From NCBI GenBank assembly GCA_038260305.1, contig JBBSNY010000009.1, positions 76,780 through 140,779 on the forward strand: a stretch of DNA of 64,000 bases, read 5' to 3'. A program made the position numbers and the translations under genes. This document shows, in pieces, positions 16,276-25,059 of this stretch (positions are counted from its first letter, which is position 1; each line of letters begins with the position of its first letter). The DNA is from CADCVQ01 sp038260305 (GTDB lineage: Bacteria > Actinomycetota > Thermoleophilia > Solirubrobacterales > Solirubrobacteraceae). The notes beneath the pieces were generated by a model. That model worked only from the letters and a program-made list of their open reading frames with translations. It made no database searches and had not been told where the DNA came from.

Positions 16276-17118
16276 ATGTACCGGCGACCGCTCGCCCTGC
16301 TCGGACTCGCCGTCGTCAGCGCGGCGGGCGCCGCGGCGGTCTGGTTCACGGCGCTGCACACCCCCGGCGGCGAGCACCTCGACGAGCGCGCGCTGCAGAC
16401 GTTCACGGCGGCGACTCCCGCGCGTGCGGCCCCGGCGATCAGCGGCGTCGCGAGCCTCGCCGATCCCGCGCCCTTCGTGCTCACCGCGATCGCCGTCGTG
16501 GTGATCGCGGTCGTCCGCCGGCGCTGGCTCATGGCGGCGATCGTGCCGCTGATCCTGCTCGCCGCGAACGTCAGCACCCAGCAGCTCAAGCCGGCGCTCG
16601 GGGACCTGCGGATCATCGATCTGCACGGAACGATCACGACGTACCTTGGCTCGTGGCCGAGCGGGCATTCGACGGCCGCCATGTCGCTCGCGCTTTGCCT
16701 CGTGCTCGTCGCCGGGCCACGGCTACGCCCGCTGGCGGCACTGTTCGGCGCCGGCTACGCGATCGCGATCGGCTACGCGCTCGTCGTCGTCGGCTACCAC
16801 CTCCCGAGCGACGTGCTCGGCGGGTACCTGATGGCCGCGACGTGGACGTTGCTCGGCGCCGCGGCGCTGGCGGCGCTCGAGGCGCGCTCGGCGGCCCCGG
16901 CTCCGGAGTCGGGAAGCCCGCCGGTGCTGCTCTCGGCGCCGGTATTGGCGACCTTCGCGCTCATGTTCGCGGCGATCGTCGGCTTCGCGTTGCTGGTGCG
17001 CCGACCGGGTTGGACGCTCGACGCTCTCCAGCACCCGATCGCGCTGATCGCGGCGGTCGGGATCGCGGTCCTCGGCGTCGCGCTGACGACCGGCCTGGCG
17101 CGCCTACTGCGCAGCTGA
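16276..17118 (+). CDS. PAP2-family membrane phosphatase
   Basis: 280 residues with about seven membrane helices. The PAP2 signature is present: QQLKPAL as motif 1 (K first, Arg position degenerate), WPSGHSTAA as motif 2 and GYHLPSDVLGG as motif 3, including the catalytic His residues. Members dephosphorylate lipid phosphates such as undecaprenyl pyrophosphate or phosphatidic acid on the outer face of the membrane. Substrate cannot be assigned from sequence. Confidence 0.85.
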   Translation: MYRRPLALLGLAVVSAAGAAAVWFTALHTPGGEHLDERALQTFTAATPARAAPAISGVASLADPAPFVLTAIAVVVIAVVRRRWLMAAIVPLILLAANVSTQQLKPALGDLRIIDLHGTITTYLGSWPSGHSTAAMSLALCLVLVAGPRLRPLAALFGAGYAIAIGYALVVVGYHLPSDVLGGYLMAATWTLLGAAALAALEARSAAPAPESGSPPVLLSAPVLATFALMFAAIVGFALLVRRPGWTLDALQHPIALIAAVGIAVLGVALTTGLARLLRS

Positions 17119-17270
17119 GCCGCCGCTTCGGCGGGGCCGCGCGGGCTGAGCAGTCAGGGTTGGTCCGATTGCGGGAGGCCTGCCGTCGTTTCGGCCCAAC
17201 CCGTGCGAACCGCCCGGAGCGTGGCGCGCGTGAGCCGCTGTCGGAGAGCCGCGGGTCGACTGCTCGGCGG

Positions 17271-20200
17271 CTACGCGGCGGACTCGACGCCGTCGTCGAG
17301 CGCCGGCTTGGCGTCGCTGGCGTCGGGCGCGGCCTTGGCCGTGCTTCGCCGCGTCGGGGCGCGGCGCTTGGGAGCTGCCTTCGGAGCCTCGCCCTCGACC
17401 GCCGGGGCGGCCTTCGTGCGCCGCACCGCCTTCGGCGCGGCGGCGGTGTCATCGCCGGCGGGCGTGGGCGTAGAGCGACTCGCGGGTTTCGGCGCGGCGG
17501 CGGCGCTTTCGCCGGCGGGCGTGCGTGCGGTGCGGCGGCTCGCGGGCTTCGGCGCGGCGGCGGCGTCTTCGCCGGCGGGCGTGGGCGTGGTGCGGCGGTT
17601 CGCGGCCTTGGGCGCCGCGGCGCCATCCGCCGTCGCCTTCGTGGTCGTGCGGCGGCGGGTCGGCTTCGCGGCGGAGGCCGGCGGCGCCTCCTTCGCGACA
17701 GCCGCCGTCGTGCGGCGGGCCGGCTTCGGCTTGGCCGCGGGAGCTTCCGCCACGGCGGCCTTCGTGCGGCGCCTCGGCTTCGCGGGTGCCGGAACATCGC
17801 TGGCCTCAGGGCCCGAGACGGGTTCGTCGTCGATCAACGTCACACGGCGTCGGCGAGCGGGCTTCGCCGCCGCGGGCTCCGGCACCTCGACGGGCACGGC
17901 CGGGGCGCGCCGCGCAGCGCTGCGGCGGCTCCTGGGCGTCGCGTCCCCGCCGGTGGTCGGCTTCGCGTCTGCGCCGGACTTCGGGCCGCGCATGGCGGCG
18001 AGCGCGGCGGCGGCGCCGGCGATCGCCTCGACCGCACGTGCCTCGTCGGCGGAGTCCAAGGGCTTCGGCGGCGGATTGCCGCGGCGAGCCCGCGAACGCG
18101 AGCGGTCGCGCTGCTGCTCGGAGCTCGGGCCGCCGGCACCGTCGCCGTCTGCGGCCGCGTGGCCGTTGGTGGCGCGCTCGGGCTGCGAGCCGGCCTGGGC
18201 GGAGGCGTCCTGCTCGGACGGCGCCACGCCGTTCTCGGTTGCGGCAGCAGCGAGCCGCGCCGCACGCCCGCTGCGCGAGCGGGACCGGCGCGAGCCCGAG
18301 CGCCCGCCCTGCTCATTCGAAGAAGACCGCTCGCCGCCGGGCCCGCCGGAGCCGGACCCGCCGGACCCGGAACGGCCGCCGCCGGCATTGCTGACGCCCG
18401 CGCCTTGGGCCACGAGCGTGCCCTCTCCGACCTCGCCCGCACCCTTCTTGCGCCGCCGCCGCGAACCCCGCCGCGCGCGGCTCTTGGGGAAGTTGCGCAA
18501 CAGCTCGCGCGACAGCGCGCTCGGCTTGCGCGCCAGGCGCGTCCGCGCGCCGCGCAGGATCTCCTCGCCCTCGGGCGAGTGTGCGATCGCGGCCGCGAGC
18601 AGCGCGGCGCTCAGTCGGCGATCCTGCTTGCGCGCCGCGTGCACGAGCCGGCGCGCGTTGCGGGCGTGCGCGGCCCCCGACGAGTTCACGAGCAGGCCGA
18701 GCAGGCGCTTGGTCTCCGGCCAGCGCTGGACGGCGTACTCCTCGTGCACGTCGCGCGTGTACGACGCGAGCCGCCAGATCCAGGCGTTCGCCTGGTCGCG
18801 GCGGCCGATGCGCTTCTCCGCCAGCGCGAGCAGCATGACCTTCGTACCCTCGCGGCGCTCGTCGCGCGTCCAACCGCCGATCTCGTCGATCGCGGTGTCG
18901 AAGGCCTCGCCGTCGCGCGACGCGGCGATCTCCTGCAGCGCGCGCACGCGCAGCTGCGGGGTCTGGTTGCGCTGCACGGCCGTCAGCAGGAAGGCCCGCT
19001 TGATCGCACCCTCGCGGTCGAAGTGCAGCATCGCCCGCGCGCGTCGCCAGCCGGATGGCGCAACGCGCGCGCCGGCCAGGGCAGCCCACTGGATCTGCTC
19101 TCCATAGGGCAGGTGCTCGACGGCGATCCGCCACAGCTCGCGCTCGAAGACCTCGATCCGCCGATCCTCGTCGGCGGTCACCGGGAGCACCCGGCGCTCG
19201 ACGCGCAGCCGCCGCCCGCGGCCACGGCGCACCGGCCCGACGACGATCGCGCCGCCGCGGTAGACGTCGCGATCGAGCAGCGAATGCAGGGTCACGACCG
19301 CGTCGTCGTTCTTCGTGTCCGGGGCGACGAAGTCGACGACGATCCCCGCCTCCTTGCCCGGGTTGCGGCGCGTGACACGGCCGACGCGCTGCTGGTAGAT
19401 GCGCTTGGAGGCGGTCGGCGCGAGGTGCATGCAGACCGTCGCGCGCGGCGAGTTCCAGCCCTCGGCGAGCAGCTGCGCGTTGACGAGCACGTCGATCTCG
19501 CCGCGCTCGTAGCGGGCGAGGATCTCCGCGAGGTCGCGCTTGCGCGTCTCGCCGGACACGGCCATCGCCTTCACGCCCTGCTCGCGAAACGCCTCGGCGA
19601 GGTTGTATGCGTGCTTGACACCTGCGGCGTAGATGACGCCCGGCACGCCGTTGAAGCGCGTCTTGTAGAGGTCGGCGGCGGCGAAGTTGAACGGCCCCTG
19701 GTCGAGCAGCTCGGCGAGCATGTCCTGGTCGAACTCGATGTCGACCTCGCCGCGGCGCAGCGGCACCTTGGCGATCGTCTTGACGCCGACCCCCGGCGGG
19801 ATCCGAATGCAGCGCAGCGGCGAGATGACGCCGCGGCGGGCGGCCTGGGCGAGGTCGAAGCGCGACGTCTGCGTCGGGAAGAGGTCCGTCACGTGGCGCG
19901 CGATCAAAGCGCCCGTCGCCGTCATGCCGATGAAGATCGGGCCGGTCCAGTCGCGGATCGCCGCGCTCGTCTTCTCGCCGAGCGCGGTATGGGCCTCGTC
20001 GCAGATGACGATCGAGTAGGCCTCGGAGATCTTGCCGGCGTTGCGCACGAACCACTGGTACGTCTCGACCGTGACGGGCCCGTTCGCGTTGTCCTGGCCC
20101 TGCAACAGTGCAGGTGTGATGCGCTTGGCGTAGCCGCGGTCCTTGAGCTCGCCGTGGAACTGGTCGACGAGATTGCGGCGGTGCGTGAGGATCAGGACGC

Positions 20201-20981
20201 CGCCGGTGCGCGAGGCGTCGACGAAGCCCATCGCGGCGACGGTCTTGCCCGCGCCGGTCGCGTGCTCGAACCAGAAGCGCTTGTGGGCGTTGGGGTCGTC
20301 GGGAGCCTCTTCGAGTTGGTCCTCGTCGAGCGGGCCCTCCGGCCCGTCGTCGTCGTCGGACTCCTCCTCGGTCTCGTCCTCCTCGTCCTCGTCGTCGTCG
20401 CCGAGGTCGATCTCGATGTCGAGCGGCGAGAGGTCCTCGGGCTCGTCGTCGTCGTCCTCGTCGTCGGGATCCTCGTCGTCCTCGTCGTCGACGATGGACT
20501 GGGGCTCGTCGTCGTCGTAGGGCTCGGGTTCGTCGTCGACCGCGAGGACCGGTGCCGCGGACGCGACGAGTGGCGTGCCGCCGTTGCGCTGCGCCTCGGC
20601 GAGCAACGCCGTCAGCGTGCCCGACAGGGCGTCGACCTGGTGGGGGTTCAGCGATGTGCCGTCGGCGAGCTTGGGCTCCTCGTCGGACAGCACGCGCTCG
20701 AGGCCGAGCATGAGCGAGTAGCGCCGGCGCCACTCGGGCGAGGGGACCTTCGCGCCGGCGTCGATCTCCTGCAGCGCGGCCGTGAGCGCCCGGCGGCGAG
20801 CGCTGCCGGGGGCGAACACGTCGCCGGCGGTCTCACCCGCGTGCACGAATGCTTCGCGGGTGAACGACTCGGCCCTTGCGATGTCGCTGGGACTCGGTAC
20901 GGACGTGGCCGCTGTGGCCACTGGCGTGGGATCAGCCAAGATCGGCTTCCTGCTCGGGGTGAGGCGGCTCGCGCGCAACAT
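17271..20981 (-). CDS. DEAH-box SF2 helicase with acidic insert and basic repetitive tail
   Basis: 1236 residues if started at ATG 20981. TTG 20939 (MADPTPVA) follows a better ribosome site (AGGA) and is an alternative. A Q-motif-like NPHQVDAL at 112-119 is separated from Walker A (ATGAGKT, 241-247) by an Asp/Glu-rich stretch at about 148-228. Then come DEAH (328-331), GMTAT (352-356), LLAEGWN and motif VI QRVGRVTRR (531-539). Residues 600-830 are helical. From about 834 to the end it is a low-complexity Ala/Pro/Lys/Arg tail with about 20-residue repeats, like histone H1 tails. Probably a DNA or RNA translocase. Confidence 0.88.
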   Translation of the reverse strand: MLRASRLTPSRKPILADPTPVATAATSVPSPSDIARAESFTREAFVHAGETAGDVFAPGSARRRALTAALQEIDAGAKVPSPEWRRRYSLMLGLERVLSDEEPKLADGTSLNPHQVDALSGTLTALLAEAQRNGGTPLVASAAPVLAVDDEPEPYDDDEPQSIVDDEDDEDPDDEDDDDEPEDLSPLDIEIDLGDDDEDEEDETEEESDDDDGPEGPLDEDQLEEAPDDPNAHKRFWFEHATGAGKTVAAMGFVDASRTGGVLILTHRRNLVDQFHGELKDRGYAKRITPALLQGQDNANGPVTVETYQWFVRNAGKISEAYSIVICDEAHTALGEKTSAAIRDWTGPIFIGMTATGALIARHVTDLFPTQTSRFDLAQAARRGVISPLRCIRIPPGVGVKTIAKVPLRRGEVDIEFDQDMLAELLDQGPFNFAAADLYKTRFNGVPGVIYAAGVKHAYNLAEAFREQGVKAMAVSGETRKRDLAEILARYERGEIDVLVNAQLLAEGWNSPRATVCMHLAPTASKRIYQQRVGRVTRRNPGKEAGIVVDFVAPDTKNDDAVVTLHSLLDRDVYRGGAIVVGPVRRGRGRRLRVERRVLPVTADEDRRIEVFERELWRIAVEHLPYGEQIQWAALAGARVAPSGWRRARAMLHFDREGAIKRAFLLTAVQRNQTPQLRVRALQEIAASRDGEAFDTAIDEIGGWTRDERREGTKVMLLALAEKRIGRRDQANAWIWRLASYTRDVHEEYAVQRWPETKRLLGLLVNSSGAAHARNARRLVHAARKQDRRLSAALLAAAIAHSPEGEEILRGARTRLARKPSALSRELLRNFPKSRARRGSRRRRKKGAGEVGEGTLVAQGAGVSNAGGGRSGSGGSGSGGPGGERSSSNEQGGRSGSRRSRSRSGRAARLAAAATENGVAPSEQDASAQAGSQPERATNGHAAADGDGAGGPSSEQQRDRSRSRARRGNPPPKPLDSADEARAVEAIAGAAAALAAMRGPKSGADAKPTTGGDATPRSRRSAARRAPAVPVEVPEPAAAKPARRRRVTLIDDEPVSGPEASDVPAPAKPRRRTKAAVAEAPAAKPKPARRTTAAVAKEAPPASAAKPTRRRTTTKATADGAAAPKAANRRTTPTPAGEDAAAAPKPASRRTARTPAGESAAAAPKPASRSTPTPAGDDTAAAPKAVRRTKAAPAVEGEAPKAAPKRRAPTRRSTAKAAPDASDAKPALDDGVESAA
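17434..17610 (-). repeat. 57-60-bp tandem repeats in the helicase tail
   Basis: Three near-identical units start at about 17434, 17491 and 17551, with a degenerate fourth after 17611. Each encodes an Arg/Thr/Pro-Ala unit ending in AAAAPKPASR-like sequence. The repeat keeps frame. Confidence 0.8.
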
Positions 20982-21029
20982 CCGTCGCGATCCGGGGCGC
21001 CGGGACTGGCCCGGTCGATGCGGTGAGGC

Positions 21030-21063
21030 GTCTCGACAGAGACTGGCCCTTACCCGCGTAAGG
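21030..21063. promoter_or_regulatory. Two inverted repeats in the helicase/TlpA divergent promoter
   Basis: GTCTC-GACA-GAGAC (21030-21043) and CCTTAC-CCGC-GTAAGG (21048-21063) lie side by side between the two divergent starts. Perfect arms of 5 and 6 bp with 4-nt centres suggest binding sites for a dimeric regulator acting on both genes. No known consensus was recognised. Confidence 0.4.
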
Positions 21064-21126
21064 CGCAGCATAGCGAACACTTCGGCGGTGAGACCAGTAT
21101 CGCGCGGCTCTGCGACGCTGTCGTGC

Positions 21127-21714
21127 ATGCGCATGGCGATCATCGCGATCTGCGCGGTCGTGCTGGCGGCCGCGATCGTCGTCGGGATCAAACAGGCGAG
21201 CGACGGCACGGGAGTGGCGGGCGGGCCGCCGCGGGCACTGACGCTCGCCGAGGTCTCCAAGCCGATCGCCGGCGCGCCGCCCGACCTCGCGGCACTGCGA
21301 AGCCGCGTCAACGTCCTCGTCGACGGGGGCGACCAGGCCTTCCGCGCGCAACTGCGCGCACTGCGCGGGCACCCCGTCGTCGTGAACCTGTGGGCGTCGT
21401 CGTGCGGGCCGTGTCGCTACGAGCTGCCGGTCTTCCAGCACGAGGCGCTCGCGCGCGGGGCGCAGGTCGCCTTCCTCGGCGTCGACGTCACCGACGACCG
21501 CGACGAGGCGCTGAAGCTCGCCGCGCGCTTCCCGATGCCCTACCCGTCGTTCTCCGATCCGCGCGCCAACATCAGCGTCGGGCGATTCAGATCACAGGCG
21601 CTGCCGACGACGGCGTTCTACGACGCCCGGGGCAGGCTCTCGATCGTCCACCAGGGCCCGTTCACCGACCAGTCGAAGCTGTCGGACGCGATCGAGCGCT
21701 ACGCGCTGCGCTGA
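21127..21714 (+). CDS. TlpA/ResA-like membrane-anchored thioredoxin
   Basis: 195 residues. An N-terminal anchor (MAIIAICAVVLAAAIVVGI) is followed by a thioredoxin fold facing outward, with WASSCGPCRYE (Cys93, Cys96) and the cis-Pro loop ALPTTAFYD. Such proteins reduce disulfides in apocytochrome c or other exported proteins (ResA/CcmG role). That would suit the ccm genes at 8-10 kb, but the gene is not in that operon. Divergent from the helicase. Confidence 0.88.
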   Translation: MRMAIIAICAVVLAAAIVVGIKQASDGTGVAGGPPRALTLAEVSKPIAGAPPDLAALRSRVNVLVDGGDQAFRAQLRALRGHPVVVNLWASSCGPCRYELPVFQHEALARGAQVAFLGVDVTDDRDEALKLAARFPMPYPSFSDPRANISVGRFRSQALPTTAFYDARGRLSIVHQGPFTDQSKLSDAIERYALR

Positions 21715-21813
21715 GCCGAGCGTCCGATCACGTCAGCGAGGCGATCGCACGAAGCCGCGGGATGACCACCGCGTCGGCGCGAGCTTGACTTGCCATGTCC
21801 GGCGAAGGGGTTG

Positions 21814-21835
21814 TTTCATGTTTCACAACATGAAA
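21814..21835. promoter_or_regulatory. Perfect 9-bp-arm palindrome, operator or degenerate parS-like site
   Basis: TTTCATGTT-TCAC-AACATGAAA lies in the 221-bp gap before the galT-like gene and is an AT-rich island in GC-rich sequence. The 16-mer at 21812-21827 matches 12 of 16 positions of the ParB site TGTTTCACGTGAAACA, with mismatches in its right half. A TetR-type operator is equally possible. Confidence 0.5.
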
Positions 21836-21918
21836 ACGCCGAGGGCGCGCGAGGCTCCTGCGCTCCGTCCAGACCGAGTTCGCGACGGCTCGCCCGTCCT
21901 CGTGCGGCCGACGAGCCG

Positions 21919-21924
21919 TAGGCT
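21919..21924 (+). promoter_or_regulatory. Candidate -10 box for the GalT-like gene
   Basis: TAGGCT ends 11 nt before the ATG at 21936, about 85 bp after the palindrome. Confidence 0.4.
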
Positions 21925-21935
21925 GACCAGCGTCC

Positions 21936-22913
21936 ATGAGCGAGATCCGAATCGACCCGCTGACCGGCCTGCGAGCCATCGTCTCGGAGCGCGGCTCGAC
22001 GTCCGACTTCCCCGTCACGGCGGCCGCTCCCATCGACGCGGCCGACGATCCGTTCGCCTACGGCAACGAGCGGCGAACGCCGCCGGAGCTGTGCGCGCGC
22101 CGACCCGACGGCGGCGCTCCCGACACGCCCGGCTGGAGCGTCCGGGTCGTGCCGAACCCGGCTCCCATCTTCTCTCCCGACGCCGCTGAGCCACCGCCCC
22201 AGGACAACCCGGACCTCTTCCGTGCGCTCGCGGCGCGCGGAAGTCACGAGATCGTCGTGAACGGGCCGCAGCCCGTGCACTCGCTGGCCGAGCTGCCGGC
22301 CGAGCAGGTCGTCGCGGCCGTCGAGGTCTGGCGCGAACGGATGCGCGCGCACGAGGGCGCCGCGTACGTCCACGTCTCGGTCGACGAGCGCCTCGACGGG
22401 GCCGCGTTCGAGCACACGCACGCGCACCTGCACGCGCTCGAGTTCGTGCCGGCGGCTGTGGCCCGCGAGCGCGAGCGCTTCGGCGCGTACGCGACGCGCA
22501 CGATGGGCGGCAACCTGCTCGAGGACCTCGTCCAGGAGGAGGTTCGCCGCCGCGAGCGGATCGTCGCGATCGACGACGAGGCGGTGCTGTGGTGCCCGTA
22601 CGCCTCGCAGCATCCGTTCGAGCTCATGCTCGCTCCGCGGCGCGGACGGGCGCGCTTTCAGGACGAGGGCGCGACCGGCGCGGCGCTCCTGCACGAGGGA
22701 CTCTCGCTTTTGCGCGCGCACTTCGGAGGCGTCAGCCCGCCTCTGAGCCTGTGGATCCGCAGCGCCCCGCGCGATGCCGAGCGCTTCTGCTGGCGGATCG
22801 ACGTCGTACCGCGCTTGATCGCTCCCGGCGGCCTGCACCTCGGCACGGGCGTCGCGTACAACCCGGTCGCGCCCGAGCGCGCCGCGGCCGAGTTGCGCGC
22901 GTTACGCGGATAG
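21936..22913 (+). CDS. Galactose-1-phosphate uridylyltransferase-like protein
   Basis: 325 residues with both halves of the GalT fold: RIDPLTGLRAIVS at the start, HEIVVNGPQPVHSLAEL at 104-120, and a C-terminal HPFELMLAPRRG segment. The active-site region is HTHAHLHALEF (160-170), a four-His run in place of the usual HPHGQ, so the nucleotide or sugar phosphate used may differ (GalT, DUF4921 or ADP-sulfurylase-type). Cytoplasmic. Next to phosphofructokinase, which suits a role in sugar phosphate metabolism. Confidence 0.75.
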   Translation: MSEIRIDPLTGLRAIVSERGSTSDFPVTAAAPIDAADDPFAYGNERRTPPELCARRPDGGAPDTPGWSVRVVPNPAPIFSPDAAEPPPQDNPDLFRALAARGSHEIVVNGPQPVHSLAELPAEQVVAAVEVWRERMRAHEGAAYVHVSVDERLDGAAFEHTHAHLHALEFVPAAVARERERFGAYATRTMGGNLLEDLVQEEVRRRERIVAIDDEAVLWCPYASQHPFELMLAPRRGRARFQDEGATGAALLHEGLSLLRAHFGGVSPPLSLWIRSAPRDAERFCWRIDVVPRLIAPGGLHLGTGVAYNPVAPERAAAELRALRG

Positions 22914-22946
22914 GGGGCCGGCACGGCGGTCGGCGACGCCGCGACA

Positions 22947-22952
22947 TACGAT
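22947..22952 (+). promoter_or_regulatory. Candidate -10 box for pfk
   Basis: TACGAT ends 6 nt before the ATG at 22959; no room for a ribosome site, so a leaderless mRNA is implied. Confidence 0.45.
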
Positions 22953-22958
22953 GGCGCG

Positions 22959-23996
22959 ATGGCACGAATCGGACTTCTCACGGGCGGCGGAGACTGCCCC
23001 GGACTCAACCCCGTCATCCGCGGAATCGTTCGCAAGGGGATCGACACCTACGGCCACGAGCTGTACGGCTTCAGGCGTGGCTGGAAGGGCGTGCTCGAAA
23101 ACGACGCGATCCAGCTCACGCGCGAGAACACGAGCGGCATCCTGCATCGCGGCGGGACGATCCTCGGCACCTCGCGGACGAACGTCTACAAGACCGAGAA
23201 CGGAGAGGCGCGCGTGCTTGCGGCGCTCAAGGAGCGCGAGATCGACGTCCTGATCCCGATCGGCGGCGACGACACGCTCGGCGTCGCGCGCAAGCTCAAC
23301 GACGCCGGCTTCCCGACGGTCGGCGTGCCGAAGACGATCGACAACGACCTCAACGCGACGGACTTCACGTTCGGCTTCATGACCGCGGTCCAGATCGCCA
23401 CGGAGGCGATCGACCGCCTGCACTCGACCGCCGAGTCGCACGATCGCGTCATCGTGTGCGAGGTCATGGGCCGCGACGCCGGCTGGATCGCGTGCTACGC
23501 CGGCCTCGCCGGTGGCGCCGACGTCATCCTCGTGCCCGAGCGCCCGTTCGACATCGACGACGTCTGCAACCACCTCACGCACCGCCACGAGAGCACCGGC
23601 AAGAACTTCTCGATCGTCGTCGTCGCCGAGGGCGCGACGCGCGCGGACGGCGGCGACGCCGCGACCGCCGCCGACACCGTCGACTCCTTCGGCCACGCCC
23701 GCCTCGGCGGCATCGCCTTCGAGCTCGAGAAGGAGATCGAGCAGCGCACCGGCTTCGAGAGCCGCGCGACGGTCCTCGGCCACATCCAGCGCGGCGGCTC
23801 CCCGGTCGCCTTTGACCGCGTGCTCGGCAGCCGCTTCGGCGTCGCCGCGATCGACGCCGCGTCCAACGGCCAGTTCGGGATGATGACCGCGCTCAAGGGC
23901 ACGTCGATCGAGATGGTCCCGCTCGAGGAGGCGCTCGCCGAGCCGAAGCTGCTCGATCCCGAGCTGTTCAAGACCGCCGAGGTCTTCTTCGGCTGA
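22959..23996 (+). CDS. Group III phosphofructokinase, predicted PPi-dependent
   Basis: 345 residues, PfkA fold (GLLTGGGDCPGLN, MGRDAGWIA, GHIQRGGSP). Two residues set the phosphoryl donor in this family: ATP enzymes have GGDGS and PGTIDND; here they are GGDDT (Asp105) and PKTIDND (Lys125). Asp plus Lys is the pattern of PPi-using enzymes such as that of Amycolatopsis methanolica. The reaction would then be reversible fructose-6-phosphate phosphorylation with pyrophosphate. Substrate use is inferred from residues only. Confidence 0.93.
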   Translation: MARIGLLTGGGDCPGLNPVIRGIVRKGIDTYGHELYGFRRGWKGVLENDAIQLTRENTSGILHRGGTILGTSRTNVYKTENGEARVLAALKEREIDVLIPIGGDDTLGVARKLNDAGFPTVGVPKTIDNDLNATDFTFGFMTAVQIATEAIDRLHSTAESHDRVIVCEVMGRDAGWIACYAGLAGGADVILVPERPFDIDDVCNHLTHRHESTGKNFSIVVVAEGATRADGGDAATAADTVDSFGHARLGGIAFELEKEIEQRTGFESRATVLGHIQRGGSPVAFDRVLGSRFGVAAIDAASNGQFGMMTALKGTSIEMVPLEEALAEPKLLDPELFKTAEVFFG

Positions 23997-24005
23997 GGAA
24001 GAGTC

Positions 24006-24422
24006 GTGCGGGCGCTCGTCCAGCGTGTCACGAGCGCCTCGGTCAGCGTTGACGGCGAGCTCGTCGCGCAGGTCGGGCCCGGGCTGCTCGTCCTGCTCGG
24101 CGTCACCCACGAGGACGGCGAGGCGGTCGCCGACCGCCTCGCGGACAAGGTCCGGGCGCTGCGGATCTTCCCCGACGCCGACGGACGCATGAACGAGCCG
24201 CTCGGCGAGCGTGAGATCCTCGTCGTGAGCCAGTTCACGCTCTACGGCGACGCCCGCAAGGGCAACCGCCCGTCCTACGTCGCCGCAGCGCCCGGCGACG
24301 TCGCAGAGCCGCTCTACGAGCGCTTCCGCTCCCGGTTGCAAGCGCAGGGCGGCGTCTTCGGCGCCGACATGCAGGTGCAGCTCGTCAACGACGGCCCCGT
24401 CACGCTGCTGCTCGAGTCGTAG
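24006..24422 (+). CDS. dtd: D-aminoacyl-tRNA deacylase
   Basis: 138 residues. Removes D-amino acids from mischarged tRNA. Both active-site motifs are visible: SQFTLYGD in the middle and NDGPVTLLLE at the C-terminus (Gly-cisPro). GTG start at 24006, 9 nt after the pfk stop, so it is probably co-transcribed with pfk. Confidence 0.93.
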   Translation: MRALVQRVTSASVSVDGELVAQVGPGLLVLLGVTHEDGEAVADRLADKVRALRIFPDADGRMNEPLGEREILVVSQFTLYGDARKGNRPSYVAAAPGDVAEPLYERFRSRLQAQGGVFGADMQVQLVNDGPVTLLLES

Positions 24423-24465
24423 GTCGCTCGTCACACGATCCGGGCACCTCGCCACTCTGGCCGTA

Positions 24466-25059
24466 GTGAGCACCATCGAAGACGAAGGCGGACGTGCCGT
24501 CGAGCTGTGCGAGCCCGAGGGCTTCGTCGCGCTGTACCGCCGCGAGGCGGAGTTCGTGCTGACCTTCTGTGCGCGCCGTGTCATGGATGCCGAGACGGCG
24601 CTCGACCTGACCGCCGAGACGTTCGCACAGGCGTTTCGCGGCCGCGCCTCGTTTCGCGGCACGACGCGCGCCGAGGCGCGCGCCTGGCTGCTGACGATCG
24701 CTCGCCGCCAGATCGCGCGCTACATGCGGCGCGGCAGCCTGGATGCACGCGCGCTGCGGCGCCTCGCGATCCAGACGCCGGAGCTCGAACCCGACCAGAT
24801 CGAGGAGATCGAGCGCCGCGCCGGACTGCCCGCGCTGCGGGCCGAGCTCGCAGCGCAGCTCGCGCGACTCAACGAGGACCAGCGCGAGGCGCTGCGTCTG
24901 CGGGTCGTCGAGCAGCACAGCTACGAGCACGTCGCTCAAGAGTTGGGGATCACCGAAGCGACGGCGCGTGCCCGAGTCTCGCGCGCGCTGCGCGCCCTGT
25001 CCGCGGCACTCGAGCCGCGCCCACCGATCGCCGGGGAGACATCATGGACGAACCGCTGA
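24466..25059 (+). CDS. ECF-type RNA polymerase sigma factor
   Basis: 197 residues with region 2 (FVALYRREAEFVLTFCARRV, AETALDLTAETFAQAFRGR, ARAWLLTIARRQIARYMRR) and region 4 (LNEDQREALRLRVVEQHSYEHVAQELGITEATARARVSRALRAL). Directs RNA polymerase to a small regulon. Starts at GTG 24466 with a CACTCT -10-like box 7 nt before it. The next gene overlaps by 16 bp and probably encodes its membrane partner. Confidence 0.92.
   Translation: MSTIEDEGGRAVELCEPEGFVALYRREAEFVLTFCARRVMDAETALDLTAETFAQAFRGRASFRGTTRAEARAWLLTIARRQIARYMRRGSLDARALRRLAIQTPELEPDQIEEIERRAGLPALRAELAAQLARLNEDQREALRLRVVEQHSYEHVAQELGITEATARARVSRALRALSAALEPRPPIAGETSWTNR

Noticed and set aside
16653..21026. Very long forward open frame antisense to the helicase
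   Set aside because: It mirrors the repetitive, GC-rich helicase gene, has no domain, and its composition is what the complement of that gene gives. The helicase motifs on the minus strand are decisive.
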